A stretch of 64,000 nucleotides of DNA from Bromus sterilis. Its lineage: Eukaryota > Streptophyta > Magnoliopsida > Poales > Poaceae. How positions within the stretch are numbered: position 1 is the stretch's first letter; each line of letters starts with the position of its first letter. The notes under the pieces were generated by a model. The model made no database searches and had not been told where the DNA came from. It saw nothing but the letters and a program-made list of their open reading frames with translations. This document shows positions 33,090-45,804 of this stretch, in pieces. The stretch is from positions 72,004,770 to 72,068,769 of the forward strand of contig OX465595.1 in NCBI GenBank assembly GCA_950022295.1. Direction: 5' to 3'. The position numbers and the translations under genes are program-made.

Positions 33090-33466
33090 GTCATCGAAGA
33101 TATCGATGATCTCCGTGCCCAGCGGCAGGCACATCGGCGGCAACCGCAACTCCGGCGGCTCCTCCTTCGCCTCCACATCGTTGTTCGCCTTCGGAATGGC
33201 AAACATCTTGTTCATCTCCCCTTGGACTGATGGAGGCGAGAACGGCAAGCGGAGGCACTGGAAACGCCTCGCCCGTGTTGTCGTCGTCCCCTCCTTTCGG
33301 TTGTGTGTTACTTATGGCAGCATCTTGCTCCTTCTCCGCCTCCTCCTCCCGAGTATGAAGGCAGGTTGATGGCGATCTGGGCTTCCCGAGCCCGGTTCTC
33401 CTCCTCAAGTTGTCATCGCCGCTCCAGCGGGAGCATGGCATAGGTGGTGATGAGCCGGCGAGGCAT
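33090..33466 (-). pseudogene. Broken gene copy with its own promoter-like TATA
   Basis: On the minus strand an ATG at 33466 opens M-P-R-R-L-I-T-T-Y-A-M-L-P-L-E-R-R and meets a TGA after 17 codons. The same frame then goes on with a coherent charged peptide (E-E-E-N-R-A-R-E-A, I-N-L-P-S-Y-S). A shifted frame continues with M-N-K-M-F-A-I-P-K and a conserved-looking acidic end (I-I-D-I-F-D-D-D-A-F). A TATA-like CTATTTAAGG lies at 33572-33583, about 110 bp upstream. One stop and at least one shift break the coding. I do not recognise the family. It may be a decayed host gene or the accessory gene of a transposon. Confidence 0.35.
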
Positions 33467-33583
33467 CGATTTGCCTCGGGTGAAAGGGGGATAAAATGGA
33501 GACAAATGTATCGGTGGCGGGGTTGGGGAGGAGTAAAATGAGGGCGGTGTGGGGTTTGGGTGCTAATGTTTGCCTTAAATAGC

Positions 33584-34049
33584 CAGACAATGGCCCTCGG
33601 GCGATGCACCAGAGAGATGCCACGCGGAGGCATGAAGAATTGGGGAGATACTCATAGGATTGACGGGTTTCGCATCTCTACCGCATGGGTTTACGTGGTC
33701 AACGACAACGAGATGGATGTGTTCGGTCGCGCTCGGGCCTCTATATATCCGGCTCAGATTTGGATTGGATGTGAGGAGTGTCGATCGTTCCGGGCGTATA
33801 GGGGCCTTTTGAGGAGCCTGTCTGGATCGTTTTTATTGATCAATGATCGGGTCGTCCGCTTGAACGTATATGGTCGGTATGTGGATCCCGATTGTCGATG
33901 CTCTAACAACCATCATCTACGACCCTAATAACGCGCTCATATTTTCCCTAGGAACTCATCCGAGAGAACTATTGCCCCTAGTCATTTAAACACAAAGGAG
34001 TACTTTTGTTCGATTGAAAACCATTTTCATCAAGCCTTCATAATTATCA
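33584..34049. other. Unassigned sequence
   Basis: Nearly 470 bp upstream of the broken gene copy. One frame is open for about 120 codons on + but starts inside the leader region and resembles nothing I know. No repeat ends were found. Confidence 0.3.
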
Positions 34050-36190
34050 TGCAAAAACAAATAAATTTACCATTTTGTTCCATGAGGATTCACCATTCTC
34101 TAGAATTAAAATTGCCATATTGTATAAAAGATGGTCAAAATTTCCGTGGAGCATCATAGTAATTGTCATGCATTTTTTCGGGACTTGCCATGATTGTGGC
34201 ATGAATAATTGCGAGTCTAAAAATGTGAAAAACTTCATGCTTAGGATTTTCCCATGATGGCTGAAAGAAATTGTCATGTTATATCAACGGAAAAGAGTGA
34301 GAATTTTCATGCTCTAACCAAAAATGGCATCTCCAAATGTTACCTGAGGGATTCATCAAGCATAACTTTATCAATGTGTTAATACTTTGAGATAACAACT
34401 CTACTTAAACCAAAAACCTAATTTTTGCCTTTGTTAGCAAATGTAATAGTCTTTTTTGATAAAGAACACGAGTTTGATTCCATGATTAAATTCCTATCAA
34501 TAGTTATGTGACCGGTACAACCACTGTTCATAATCTAATCAGTGGCATGGGATGTTTCTACATGTAGAAGAATTAGTACATCTTACCAAGGCATTTACGA
34601 AGAGCATACACATTCCTCATAAGCCGCCTTCAAGAAAATTGTCTTTGATCATACGAAATTTAAACAAGACAATCGAAGTCATCAATAGATATGATAACCA
34701 GTCCATTCGAAAGAAGTAGCTTGTCACTAACAAGCACTTTCATATTCTAGACATAATCTTTGAAATTGAGTTAGTTCACCTAGGGTTGTGTTCCTGCGGT
34801 AGAAATTGGTTCTTCTTAACCAGCCATATAGGTATGGGTGACTTTGAAGCATTTGAAGAGCGAGTAACATACGAAGATTTGCATTACGATTCACAAAAGA
34901 ATTAGGCTAAACATGCGAATATGCAGAGAAATTCTTCAGAGATTTTGTGAACATTGTGGTTTGAAGAATAATGCTCATACTCACGAGGCCTAGATTGTAA
35001 GTCATGTGAATCATAACCAACACGACCATTAGCAGGCTTGCGACCAACCGAAGAATTTGGTCCACTTGAAGAAGTTGACCTGCGATTTTTCTTCGATGGT
35101 GTCATAAAGGCAGTCACTTGAATATTTACCATAAGTTACTTGAGAACCCACATTTTCTTCGTGGGTGCAATGTTCCCGCAATTAGTACTGACATATCTCA
35201 GAAATACTTCACCTTGATAAATTTTTAACAGTTTATAGTTTGAGATAAATGGATCAACCATGGCATCTGAATAAATACAATCATAGGCATAATACAGTGA
35301 GGGATCAACAGGGGGTCCTTTTGGCAAGCACCCATGTGGTTTTGGTGTATTGCTCAGGTGCCCAATAGGAACCATCAACATTGGGGCTTCTCTCAAAACC
35401 AGTTCGTTCCTTCCTATGATTCCTCATCAGGATTTTCTTTTTGAGCACATAGCAAAAATCTTGATGCCATTTGAGGCTTTTGAACATCCCTGTTTCAAGA
35501 AAATTCTTCAATCTAGAATTCTCATTAACAATACTTATGGTTTTCTTAAATGAGGGGTATATACCACGGAAGCAGACAAAGAAATAGAGTTGCTGAAGTA
35601 TTTAAGCATTCAGGTGAATCAATTGCATTATCACTTTCAATGCATTTTAAGCAAGGTGAGATGGATTCTTCCTAAGCATTGTTGATTTGTTAATTAAGAA
35701 ATAATAGAATCGTTCTTGATCTGATGAACATTGGAGACACTATCAGTTCCTCGAGTTCTTGCTTTATTTTTAGAATCATAAGTCGGCTTGGTGATCTAGA
35801 GTCGATGGTAACACGAGACACAAAGTTATCTAGGTTCATGCTCTCTGAAGAGATAAAACCCTACTTTTGCTTGTTCTTGATTATGATGGGGTGTATCGCA
35901 AAGTACAATGTGCCAAGAGATTGTTGTTCTGACTCTGCAAGCCCTGGCCCCTCGACTTATATACTATGTTGGGAGTCCTGGGTTTACATGTATCCTAGTC
36001 GTCTACGACTAGGGAGATCAAACCCTCTTCGATTATATCATCTTGTCGTCCACAACAAGTCTTCGAGATTCCTCCTTTGCCCACCTCATGCTCCATTGGC
36101 TAGACCATGATGAGATTCTTCAGGAGATCCACGACTCGGCTCACAAGATTGAACCCGTCGTGATAAGAGTCCCCTAATACAGGACACCCT
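34050..36190 (-). pseudogene. Degraded copia retrotransposon: LTR end, gag and protease
   Basis: Read on the minus strand, 36190-35700 looks like the 3' part of an LTR (TATA-like ATATAAGTCGAGG near 35960, pyrimidine-poor leader). Gag-type fragments follow over 35511-34902 (V-D-G-S-Y-W-A-P, W-V-L-A-K, then a Ser/Lys-rich segment), in shifting frames. Around 34540-34330 a copia protease remnant is legible in pieces: S-G-C-T-G-H-I-T, then T-I-T-F-A-N-K-G-K and H-I-D-K-V-M-L. The order LTR, gag, protease is normal, so this is one old element truncated on the left before integrase. The peptide style suggests a SIRE/Maximus-type copia, a memory-based and tentative assignment. Many stops and shifts make it non-functional. 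Confidence 0.6.
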
Positions 36191-36419
36191 CATGGTGAAT
36201 GTGAGATTTTTACGAATGTTTCAAAGAAAAAGAAAAGGAAGAACACAATGAAGAAATACTTAGACAGAAGCATTTCTATTAGTTCTTTAGCCACAATTTC
36301 TTGTGGTTGGTGCTATTAGAAGTGGGCGAGAAGGCTTTTATTTTAGAAAACTTTATTTGACGAATCTTTCTATACAATAGTTTGAAGGATAGATGTTAAG
36401 AAATTAAAATGACAAATAA

Positions 36420-36720
36420 TAAATATGGATTCAAGTGGATTCTCACTGTTGATAGAAAGTTTCCGATGAAATCTCTATGTAAAAAGGGGATTAACTCTTC
36501 AATCAAGTTTTTTGTGAAACCCCAAGGTGTTTCTTAAAAACTTAAAATTAACGTTTTTATTTGGCTTTTAGTGAGCAATAGTGTTACCACTAAAGATAAT
36601 TTTCTACAAAGAGGTTGGATGGATAGCGAAAATATGTATTTTGTGGTGCTAAAAAGGATATTGATCATATTTTTTCAAAATGTTTTGCTACAATGCTAAT
36701 TATAAGTGTTTTATTTTATT
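36420..36720 (+). pseudogene. LINE relic with zf-RVT zinc-binding region
   Basis: Near 36540-36620 the + strand reads V-F-I-W-L-L-V, then T-K-D-N-F-L-Q-R-G-W, the typical zf-RVT signature of plant L1 elements. After a one-base loss it continues Y-F-C-G-A-K-K-D-I-D-H-I-F-S-K-C, giving the C...H...C ligands. Preceding sequence back to 36200 may be the region after RT. No ends or target duplication could be found; it is unrelated in sequence detail to the LINE at 10729. Confidence 0.6.
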
Positions 36721-36935
36721 AGAATAATCTCGTTATAACCTTTCCAAAAATTATTAAGATTTTTAAAAGAAAAAGATCCTATGAGTGATAAATTGATGAG
36801 CTTTTTGAATATTGAACTAGTCAATTTTGCAGATGAAAGAGGTAGAGAAAACTATGCTAAAATTGAAAGCAAAGCTACTAGAATAGGGGAAAGCAAAGCT
36901 ATAAAACATGTTATAGGTAAAGTTTAAAAATCTTC

Positions 36936-37780
36936 ATAAACTAGATAATGCCCCGCACGTTGTTGCGGAATTTTTTTGCAAAATATTGTAGTAAAAATGT
37001 TTGGTTAAATGAAGCATGTATATTTGAAATAATAACTTTTAAAGTAATATATGGATTTAATATAAATATCATAATAAAATAAAAATTCTCATGGATGCAT
37101 GTTGTATGTGAGTTTTTATTATGCATAGTGGCATATTGATGTGGGTCTTTTTCATGCATGTTGGATGCTTAGATGACACGCTTGCATGTTGAGAGAAATA
37201 TGCTAGTGGAAGGTGATGTGACATGCATGATGAGGTGGAGTGTGTGCATGTTGAGAGAATTGGAAGTAGTGGGGAGCAATTTCTTAAGAATGTAAGATAT
37301 GACGCGCTGGAGTGATGAGAATTTGTAGCCAAGATTGATGTTGTGCTTTGGGATGAATCTACTATTCTTAAGAAGTTGCCCCCCGCTACTTCTATTCTCT
37401 TAACATGCACACATGCCACCTCATCAAAGGCCCACTACAATATGCATGAGAACAAGCTATTTATTATTAGTTCTTCTCATGCATACATCCATTTCATGAC
37501 ACATGCCACCTCACTCAACATGCATGAAAAAGTTTCCCATTATATTAAATGGTCCACCTCAATATGCATGAGAACAAACTATTTATTATTAGTTCTTTTC
37601 ATGAACACATCCATTTCATGACACATGCCACCTCACTCAACATGCATATATTTTTTAAATTATATTAAATAAATATTCCCAACTTCACAATAATAAATTA
37701 AAACACATGTAGTATAACATGTATTTTGCAAAGCCTAAACTCTCAACTGTGTTTCGACTTGAGCTTCTGGGTGAATCCCG
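36936..37780. repeat. AT-rich repeat region with inverted and direct repeats
   Basis: It starts with TAGATAATGCCCCGCACG, a type of terminal sequence common in grass transposons. An inverted repeat pairs about 37238-37290 with 37365-37410 (arms include TTCTTAAGAA and GAGAATTGGAAGTAG against CTACTTCTATTCTC). An 88-bp direct repeat occurs at 37439-37526 and 37561-37648 (period 122 bp), with CATGCC-ACCTCACTCAACATG blocks. No coding potential. It may be a non-autonomous DNA element. Its start resembles the stretch at 38718-39010. Confidence 0.5.
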
Positions 37781-37787
37781 CGTAATA

Positions 37788-37949
37788 TTTTCTCTATTCC
37801 TAAATATAAGAAATTTTAGAAATTTCAATAGGGACTACATACGGAGAAAAATGAGTGAATATACACTCTAAAATATATATATATATATACATCTGTATGT
37901 AGTTTATATTAAAAACTCTAAAAGGCCTTATATTTAGGAACTGAGGGAG
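37788..37949. mobile_element. Stowaway-type MITE
   Basis: A 162-bp element flanked by TA (37786-37787 and 37950-37951). The left end TTTTCTCTATTCCTAAATAT matches the inverse of the right end ATATTTAGGAACTGAGGGAG, with mutations on the left. It contains a short TA run. Confidence 0.8.
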
Positions 37950-37951
37950 TA

Positions 37952-38827
37952 TAAGTCTGCACCCTTGGATCTTTGAATCTCAAATTAATTCTTCTTGGCC
38001 CTTTCTTGGGGTTTGAGGTTTGAAGTCCTTTGAGGCTCGAGCATCCCATGTTTCTCCGCTTTGGTCACCATGTTTACACCCTCTCACGTTCGTGGCATGT
38101 GTTGTACCATTTTTTGTATCCATTCTCACTTCTTTCACCAATGAAATAATACACAAGATTTGCGTATTCGCGTAAAGAAAGAAGTCCTTTCAGGTTTGAA
38201 GTCCTCTGATTATCTAAGAAGTCTACAAGATCTTTGAATCTCAGGTTTAGATCAGCTTCACCCCTTCTTGAGGCAAGGAGTCCTTTGATTATCTAGTTTA
38301 TCTATAGCTTTTTTAGGAGACAGTACAGACGCAGACACTCATAAAATACGTAAACACTCATCCCTATGAATGTATACATGCATACCCAATCCCTATGAGC
38401 ACCTTCGAGAGACTGATTTTGATTCGACGGGTCTTGAGATTTAACGAAGTCGCCTTCGGTTTCGACGAAAACGTTTCCTCCCACTGAAAGAATATTTGCC
38501 TTTAATGAGACACCAAAGCGTCAAACGTGAGGTTTGATCCTTGATGGACTGAAAACACCATAGTTCTCCTAACCATCCCACCAAAGTGGATTCTCAGTTT
38601 ATATATAGTTATCTGGTCGTTAGTTGTAAAAAAGACCATTTAATTTCTATCAATGAAATTGTAGAGGAAGGCTTCTCTTTTATTTAAAAAACATATTATT
38701 GATATAATTACCTATCAAAACTAGAGGATATCCCGTGCATTTCTCAGGAATCAACTGTAATATATTTTGATTGTGTGAAGCATAAATAGTTGAATTGATA
38801 ATATATATACTAAAACTAAAAATATTA
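37952..38827. other. Unassigned sequence between two Stowaway MITEs
   Basis: No gene is seen. The part from about 38718 (ACTAGAGGATATCCCGTGCA) resembles the start of the repeat region at 36936 and continues beyond the MITE at 38828 with GATTTAATATAAAT, also found near 37050. It thus looks like a second copy of that repeat family. Confidence 0.35.
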
Positions 38828-38920
38828 TTCCTTCCGTTTCAAAATAATTGTCTTAACCTTAGTACAATTTTGTACTAGAGCTAGTACAAAGTTGAGACAA
38901 TTATTTTGGAACGGAGGGAG
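38828..38920. mobile_element. Short Stowaway MITE
   Basis: A 93-bp near-palindromic element with TA on both sides (38826-38827 and 38921-38922). It starts TTCCTTCCGTTTCAAAATAA and ends with the inverse TTATTTTGGAACGGAGGGAG. The almost full-length foldback (TTGTCTCAAC/GTTGAGACAA-like arms) is typical of the smallest Stowaway families. Confidence 0.9.
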
Positions 38921-39118
38921 TATTATATATTGTATTTGATTATTGTGTAGTTGAGAATATTGATTTAATATAAATGGCATGATACAATTTAAAAAATCAG
39001 AAATTCCTCTCCCCTCGTCCCTCCCAGGTCGCCCCCGCGAGGCGACCGGGAGGATCTCCTCCTTGCGCCGTCGTCGGGCCCCCCCTTCCTCCGCCCCCGC
39101 CCTCGCCGCCGCCACAGG

Positions 39119-40161
39119 TGATGCGTCCCAAACGTATCGAAAATTTCTGCTCGTTCCATGCATGTTTTGTGTGACATTGCTATGATCTAGATACAATTTC
39201 ACACACTTTTGATCATATTTGGACTAACCTATTAACTTAGTCCACCCCAGTGCCAGTTCCTGTTTTCTGCTGTTTTTCTATTTCAGTTTTCCCCCATATT
39301 AAAAGTGCTCCAAAAATTTGGGAAAAATCAGACAAAAAATTAGCGCAACGGAGCCTTCCAGAATCACCAAAGTGGGGCCAGAGGGCCACCACCGGGTGTC
39401 CAGGCGGCCACCTGGCGCGGCCAGGGGCCTGGCTGCCCCAGGGGGGGCGCCTGGACCCATGGTGCCCCCCTGGCTGCCCTCCTTCGCCTATTTAATCTCC
39501 GTCACGGGAAACCTCCGATGACAGAACCCTATTTCGCAAACTCGCCTATGTTCCGCCGCCGCCGCGCTTCCAAGATCGGGAGCACCGTCAGGACCCTTCC
39601 CGGCACCCTGACGGAGGGAGGATCGACCTCCGGGAGCTTCTCCTCCGCCATGGACGCTCCCCCGGATGTGCCGTGAGTAGTCTACCTTGGACCATGGGTC
39701 CGTGATTAGTAGCTATGTGATGTTCTCCTCCCCTCTTTGTTCTTCATGGTTTATACCTCGTGAGTTGCCCTACATGATCGAGGCACTTATGTAATTCTTC
39801 AGCTGTTGCTATGCTGAGTTTGATGGAATATGATGGATTATGAGATTATGTTCAGATTGTGATAGAGTAATATATTTGGTTTTTATCTCTTATATTTTTG
39901 TTCCTAAGTAATTCTTGCATGTTCTCCATTGTTGTTTATTTCTTTGGCCAAGTAGTAGGTAGTGACTCCTAGAGGGAACATTATGCTCGATTGTGGGTAC
40001 ATGCCCCCTGATGACACGCTTGAGTGACAGAAACATGAGTCTAGGGGATGTGCTGTGGCCACAAGGGGGAAAACAACGGTGCTTGTAACCGCGGTTGCAA
40101 GGATTGTTTACTTTACGCAAAGTTCATTTTAATGCAGTTGTCTGTTGCTTTGGGTTTACAC
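39119..40161 (+). repeat. Element D: Sabrina-like gypsy LTR (+), interrupted
   Basis: It starts TGATGCGTCCCAAACGTATC (TGATACG with one change) at 39119 with no polypurine tract in front, so it is a 5' or solo LTR. The sequence follows the LTR of element C closely (listed at 55473) in the opposite orientation, until element A cuts it at 40161. The expected target duplication on its left is ACAGG (39114-39118). The rest should reappear to the right of element A, outside the window. Confidence 0.75.
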
Positions 40162-43100
40162 TGTCGGGACCCGGGGTTTGCATATGTAATTCCAGTCACA
40201 ACTCAATCATATGGAGAGCCGAGAACCGTACCCACTTGTCTAAGCAGACAAGGCCAAGCACAAAACACTCTCGGAAAGCATCGTACGTGAGGGGCATCCC
40301 ATATAGAACGGATGATCAACTGAGATGGGTCCTCATCGCCCGCTCACAAGTCTACATGATTATGGGTGGTGAAATCCCATACTTATAGACAAGTCGCCTC
40401 AACCAAATTATCGATTGAATTATAACACTTACATAAACAGACTCCAGGACGATCACCTAGTCGGGATCTCGGGCGGGCTCAATCGTACAACAAAGTGTGC
40501 CACGTGATAGAGTCACGAGCAATCGCATCGCGATGCCCCAAGCTGCGCACATCTAAGGGCCACTTGGTGTATAAAAGACCGCCGACAAGAACATAGCTAA
40601 GCTATCGAACCCCACACTAAGACATGCATGTTATAATCATACACGCAGCATACATGTCCAGTGTAAACAACATGTACACATTGCACGAACTCTACAAAGT
40701 ATATCTTTATTGACTTATACATAGAGTACACAAAGAGATCACGAGTCTGTGATCCAACATTACATCAAACAACAGAAGCAAATTAGGTCTGAGTACATAC
40801 AAGATTAACAAATGGCTTAGGGAAGTCTTGTTCAACATACATGCCCTTCCACGAGGGACCAGACTGCTGTCTCGAACTATACTATTTTAGTCAACGTCGA
40901 GCTTCAGGAAGGTGTCTCCATCGGGGTCTGGGTTCTCATCTAAAACATAGAATAAGCAAACGTGAGTACAAAGTCGTACTCAGCAAGACTTACATCAGAA
41001 CTAAACTACTCATGCTCAAGTTTCAAGGTAAAGGGAGGTGGGGTTTCAACATGCAGAAGTGCCAGCTTTGACTTGGCTAGTCCTGTACTACGAGTACCAG
41101 ACTTGAGGTAAGAAGCGTACACGAGTCCACTACCAAGTCTCCAACCAATACACCACTATGGATACTTCCTCGACTTCCCCACGAGGAAGCACGCCATAGC
41201 ACTCACACTTATCTTGCGAGTTTTAGAGTATCCATTCAAGTTGTCTAATAATCAGGTACAGGTTCCAAGTAGTCCATGACCGCGGACGCGGCTATTCGAA
41301 TAGTTTTGTTAACCCTGCAGGGGTGTAAACTACACACACATGAACATCATTTACCGCCAGGTATCGTCACCATTCAAGGGGTGCCGACGAAGATGTTCAC
41401 CACGACACTTCGCTCACAACCGGTCTATTCCAGGAGTCGACTATCTGAGTTGCCTCCGCTCGAGAGCCCGGCCGGATCAACGAAACGGACTCAAACAATG
41501 CAAGTGACCGAGACGCCACCTTTGGCAGGTGGTTTCACTGCCTCACAGGTCCACCCACATATCTATATGATGCAATCTTTCATTCATTCTTTTTCTATGC
41601 ATATGCCAAATGTAAAGCCCGGACTAATGTGACTCCTGGACGTCAACACAGATTAAGGTACTAGGCCGAGAGGGGTCAGTGAGCTCAATGTGTGGTTGTA
41701 CTCTTTGTCTTGGATTACCATACAAGAACTCAGGCTTAAGGCGGTGTTCAATGAGACAACCCACTGTGTACTCCTACACAGCCTCTCATCGTTCACCTTG
41801 TATTAGGGTGGATTCACCAACACAGTTTCACCTTCATCAACACCATGATCACTACCATCCCGACTCACAGATAAAAGTAACCTCATTGTAAACTCTAGGC
41901 ATGCAATAAGCTTTAACAGTTGCAGGGGCCACATGATATCAATCAACTCATATGTCAGCTAGGATTGTGGTTTGCTTACTACTGTGACAAGATGATAGGT
42001 CATGCATCGGATATGGGTTCAACTATGCGGTAGAATCGATAACAAGGTGATCATCCTAATCAATGCATAAGCGAGACTGAGAGGGAAGTGGGATTTTATA
42101 GACATGATCAATGGGGTTTGCTTGCCTTTCTGACGATACACTGGTTTATCGGTCTTCTGCTTCAGGGGTGACCTCCGTCTCGGAAACACTGTTACCGGAA
42201 CAATCATCAACAAAGGGGGGAAACATCGAATGTAAATGCACAAGCACATGATGTAGTTGTGACATGATTTAAAGAGCACTGATGTGTTGAAGATTCAATT
42301 TAATTGAAGTGTATTGCAATTGAATTGCAAATTCAAACTTCAAATTCAAATTAAGCCATATGCACATTTTCTACTGTTCACCCATTTTAAAATGGTCAAA
42401 CATAAAAACAAGTTGCATATTCTTAATCCTTGCATTTTTCTGATAACTTTACATATATTATATGTTAAATTTGGAGTTAATATGAATTTTCTATGATTTA
42501 TTGAAGTTTTAGCTATTTTCTGACTTTTTCTGATTTTCTTTTAATTCAAAACCCAAATACTGCATCAGCATGACGCAGAGCTGACGTCATGGGGGCTCTG
42601 GCCAGTGGGGCCCTTCTGTCAGTGAGAGGGGGGATTAACCCCTCTCTGTTTAGACTAACAGGGGGGGTTAGGGGGCTTGGCCCCACTTGTTAGTGGGTGA
42701 GGGGTTAGTTTAGTGGGTGATTAGGCCCTAATGGCCGGGGCTCGTCGGGATGTCTCCGCCGCCGACCTCTGGCAAGACGCATGAGTCGCCGGAATACGCT
42801 CCAGGCCACAGGAGGGCACGAGGTGGCTACCAAAATGGAGCACGCGTGCTCCCGCGTCTGGTGCGCTATGCAGGGGGACGCCAGGGGCACTAGGGCGACG
42901 GTGGATTCAAATGGCACGGCGGCCGGAGCACTGGAGAGGTGACGACGGCAAAGGAGGCCATGGGGAGGGGCACTGGACGGGGCAAAATGCAGCGTAGCTC
43001 ACCAGGAGCGCGACGGCGGGCTCGAGGAGGCCGGGGACGAACTGGTGGCCCCGGAATAGCTCGCCGGAGCTGCGTTGTGGCCAACGGCGAACTAGAGAAG

Positions 43101-43677
43101 GGGGCGTCGTCTACAGGGCGGCTCAAGCTCGATTGACGACGCAGGTCGATGAAGTCGTCACCGACGGAGAAGCTAGACACAATGGCTCGTCGGAAGGTGG
43201 CCATTGGCCACACGAGTGCGGCGGCGCGGCGACGACGGGTCTTGGGTGTGCGCGAGATTCGGCGAGTAAGAGCGTGGAGAGAGAGCTAAAGGAGGGGGAA
43301 TGGCCACGGGGCTTCGAGGGGCTTCTCCAGGCGCGAGGAGATGGCTAGGGGAGCAGCTGCGTGGCCTCGGCGCCACGGCGACGCCCGCATGCCGGCCACC
43401 GAGCTGCTTGTCGTCGTGGAGGAAGACGACAAGGCTTGGTGGGCTGGCTGGGCCGGGGGAATTAGTTGGGCCCGAGGCCTGTAGGGTTGGGCTGGGATTC
43501 CTTTTTTTTTTCTCTCAGTTTTCTGTTTTCTGCTTTCTGTTTTGCTCTAAATAAAATAGCAGAGCAATTTATAAAATCCTCAAAACTTTTATGTGGGCTT
43601 AGAATACATATAGCTAGCCACTCACAAGTTTTGGAGATTTTTGAAATTCAAATAATTTTAATTTCAAATCAAATAGG

Positions 43678-45804
43678 TGTTGGGAAACGTAGCAGAAAAC
43701 CAAAAATTCGGCCTACGAATCAAGAACCCAAGATCATCCAAGAAGATTGCATACAAGGTTTTAGGTCATGGCTCACCAACCTATGTAGCGGAAGTAGAGT
43801 TGGTGAAGCTCGTGGACGTAGTGGAAGTAGATCTCGCAAGTTCTCCCACGAACAGTCCCTCGATCAATCCCACGAACAAGTCCCGCGATCTAGTCCCACG
43901 GACAAGTCCCATGAACAAGCTCCTCGAAGAAGGGTCGAAGGTACAACCCCTCCATTAGTATCCACACATCCCGTAGCAGCAATCCAGCAGCGCTCCGCCG
44001 TCCAGAGATGAACGCCACCGAGAAAACTAGAGGGAGAAAACCCTAACGGAATCCGATCTAGAACAGCGTCTAAACCGGGGTCTAATTGTGGAGCAACGGG
44101 GTTTAGAGGAGGGAGGGTGGCGCATAGGCCTTGGGGACAAGTTGTGCTGCGCCCCCCACCCCTCCCCCACATTATATAGGTGGCCAAGAGGCCCTTGGGG
44201 CGCAATAAGGGGGGTGGGGAGTCCAACTTGGACTCCCAAACCTCCCAAACCTTCCCACCGGAAACCTGCCATATTGGAGAGTTGGACTTTCCACCTGGAG
44301 GGGGATTCCTTCCCCTTGGTGCGCCCCCACCCCTTGGCCGGCCAGGGCAGCCTAGGTGGCTTGCCCCCCAAGGCTAGGGGCGCAGGGGAGTGGGTGGTAC
44401 TGCCCGGAACCTTCTGGAACCTTCCATGACCTTCTAGAAGCTTCCAGGACCTTCCGGGACATACCGGGACCGTTTTGGGACATTCCGGACACTTCTGGAG
44501 CACTTCCAGGACCTTCCGAGACCGTTCTCGGACGTTCCGGAGCCATCCGAATAGTTTCCAAGACCATCCGAGTTACAGTTTAAGCCACCGGATGACCGCG
44601 AAGGTTGTCGGGACGCCCAGCGATTATCCGGAAACTATTCCGGTTGATCCAGGACTTCCCCAGTACCATTCTCATATGTTCCGGGACCACCTGGGACTAC
44701 TCCAGAGTGATCCGGAGATAATCTTAAATACCCAGAACTACTTCTGGTGCCCTTATGAACAATTCCATAAATCTCCGGAACTACTTCCGGTACCCGTATG
44801 AACTATTCTGCTTTGCTTCCACTAAACCTTCTACCATACTAGTATTCTAACAGACTACTTCTCGTTAAGTGTGTGACCCAATAGGTTCGGTATAATGCGG
44901 ACATGACTCAGAACATCTTCCGGACATAGGTCAACAGCCTTTTGTCAATAGCCAATAATCAACAGCGGAGCCATGGACACCCATGTTGACTCCCGCACAT
45001 ACACGAAGAAACTTCGAGTGAACCATTATGTTTAGTCATGTACCATTCCCTTTGCTTCGCGATATATGACAAAGTTAGAGGAGAGAAGTTTGGCACCCAT
45101 GTGTAACAACTTTTGAACACAAGCCACTCGTTATCCTCTTTGCTCGTTTGTCCCTTTTCTCGTTATCGTATTCCGGTATCCCCGTGACTGAATCACAATG
45201 CGTCTGGCCAGACTATAATGGATACCGTCATACCGAGTGGGCCCGAAGTGAATATCTTCTTCATCGTGAAGGAGAAAATCCCATTCTTGAACTATCACAG
45301 TCACTAGCCACACCATCTGACATACCCAGAACTTATTTTACTACTTCCCATTTACGGGAGGATTCATCTAAGAACCAAAGCATGTCTTCCTGTGTGAAGC
45401 AACTCGATACTCTCATGGTCTAAGGAATTACGTATATGAAAACATTTCATGATATGACTTATAACATAGTTACGATGTGATCTCTAAGTATATCATTCAA
45501 TACTGGGGTCGGTTCAACATCATTGTTCTGCTAACAATATGTTCCCATTGCTACTGACATCCTTGTTACAAGAACAATGTCCATGATTAAGAAAACGTAA
45601 TCATCAGTTAGCACATGAGCTGGTCTTAGAGGCTAAACCAGGAACTCTTGGTGTTTACATTTCCACACATGCAAATGAGTTTTCTTCTGAATCTCACAGT
45701 CAGGGTCATTGCAATTATAGCACAAAAATATAAACATTAATTATGAACGTGGAAATATATATATAATAACATTTTATTATTGCCTCTAGTGCATATTTCC
45801 AACA
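43678..45804 (-). repeat. Element E 3' LTR
   Basis: A 2127-bp LTR. It contains a series of related short blocks with CCTTCCGGGAC and CCTTCTGGAAC (44400-44560), typical of this LTR family. The minus-strand tract AAGTGGGAGAC just inside identifies it as the 3' copy. Confidence 0.92.

Noticed and set aside
34050..34300. Independent small genes in the 34-36 kb region
   Set aside because: Pieces fall in the order LTR, gag, protease on one strand and carry copia motifs, so they are one decayed element.
42700..43560. Long frames in the GC-rich part of the element A LTR, and their counterparts at 60380-61060 in B
   Set aside because: They sit inside LTRs, are open on both strands, and their peptide sequences are not conserved between A and B.
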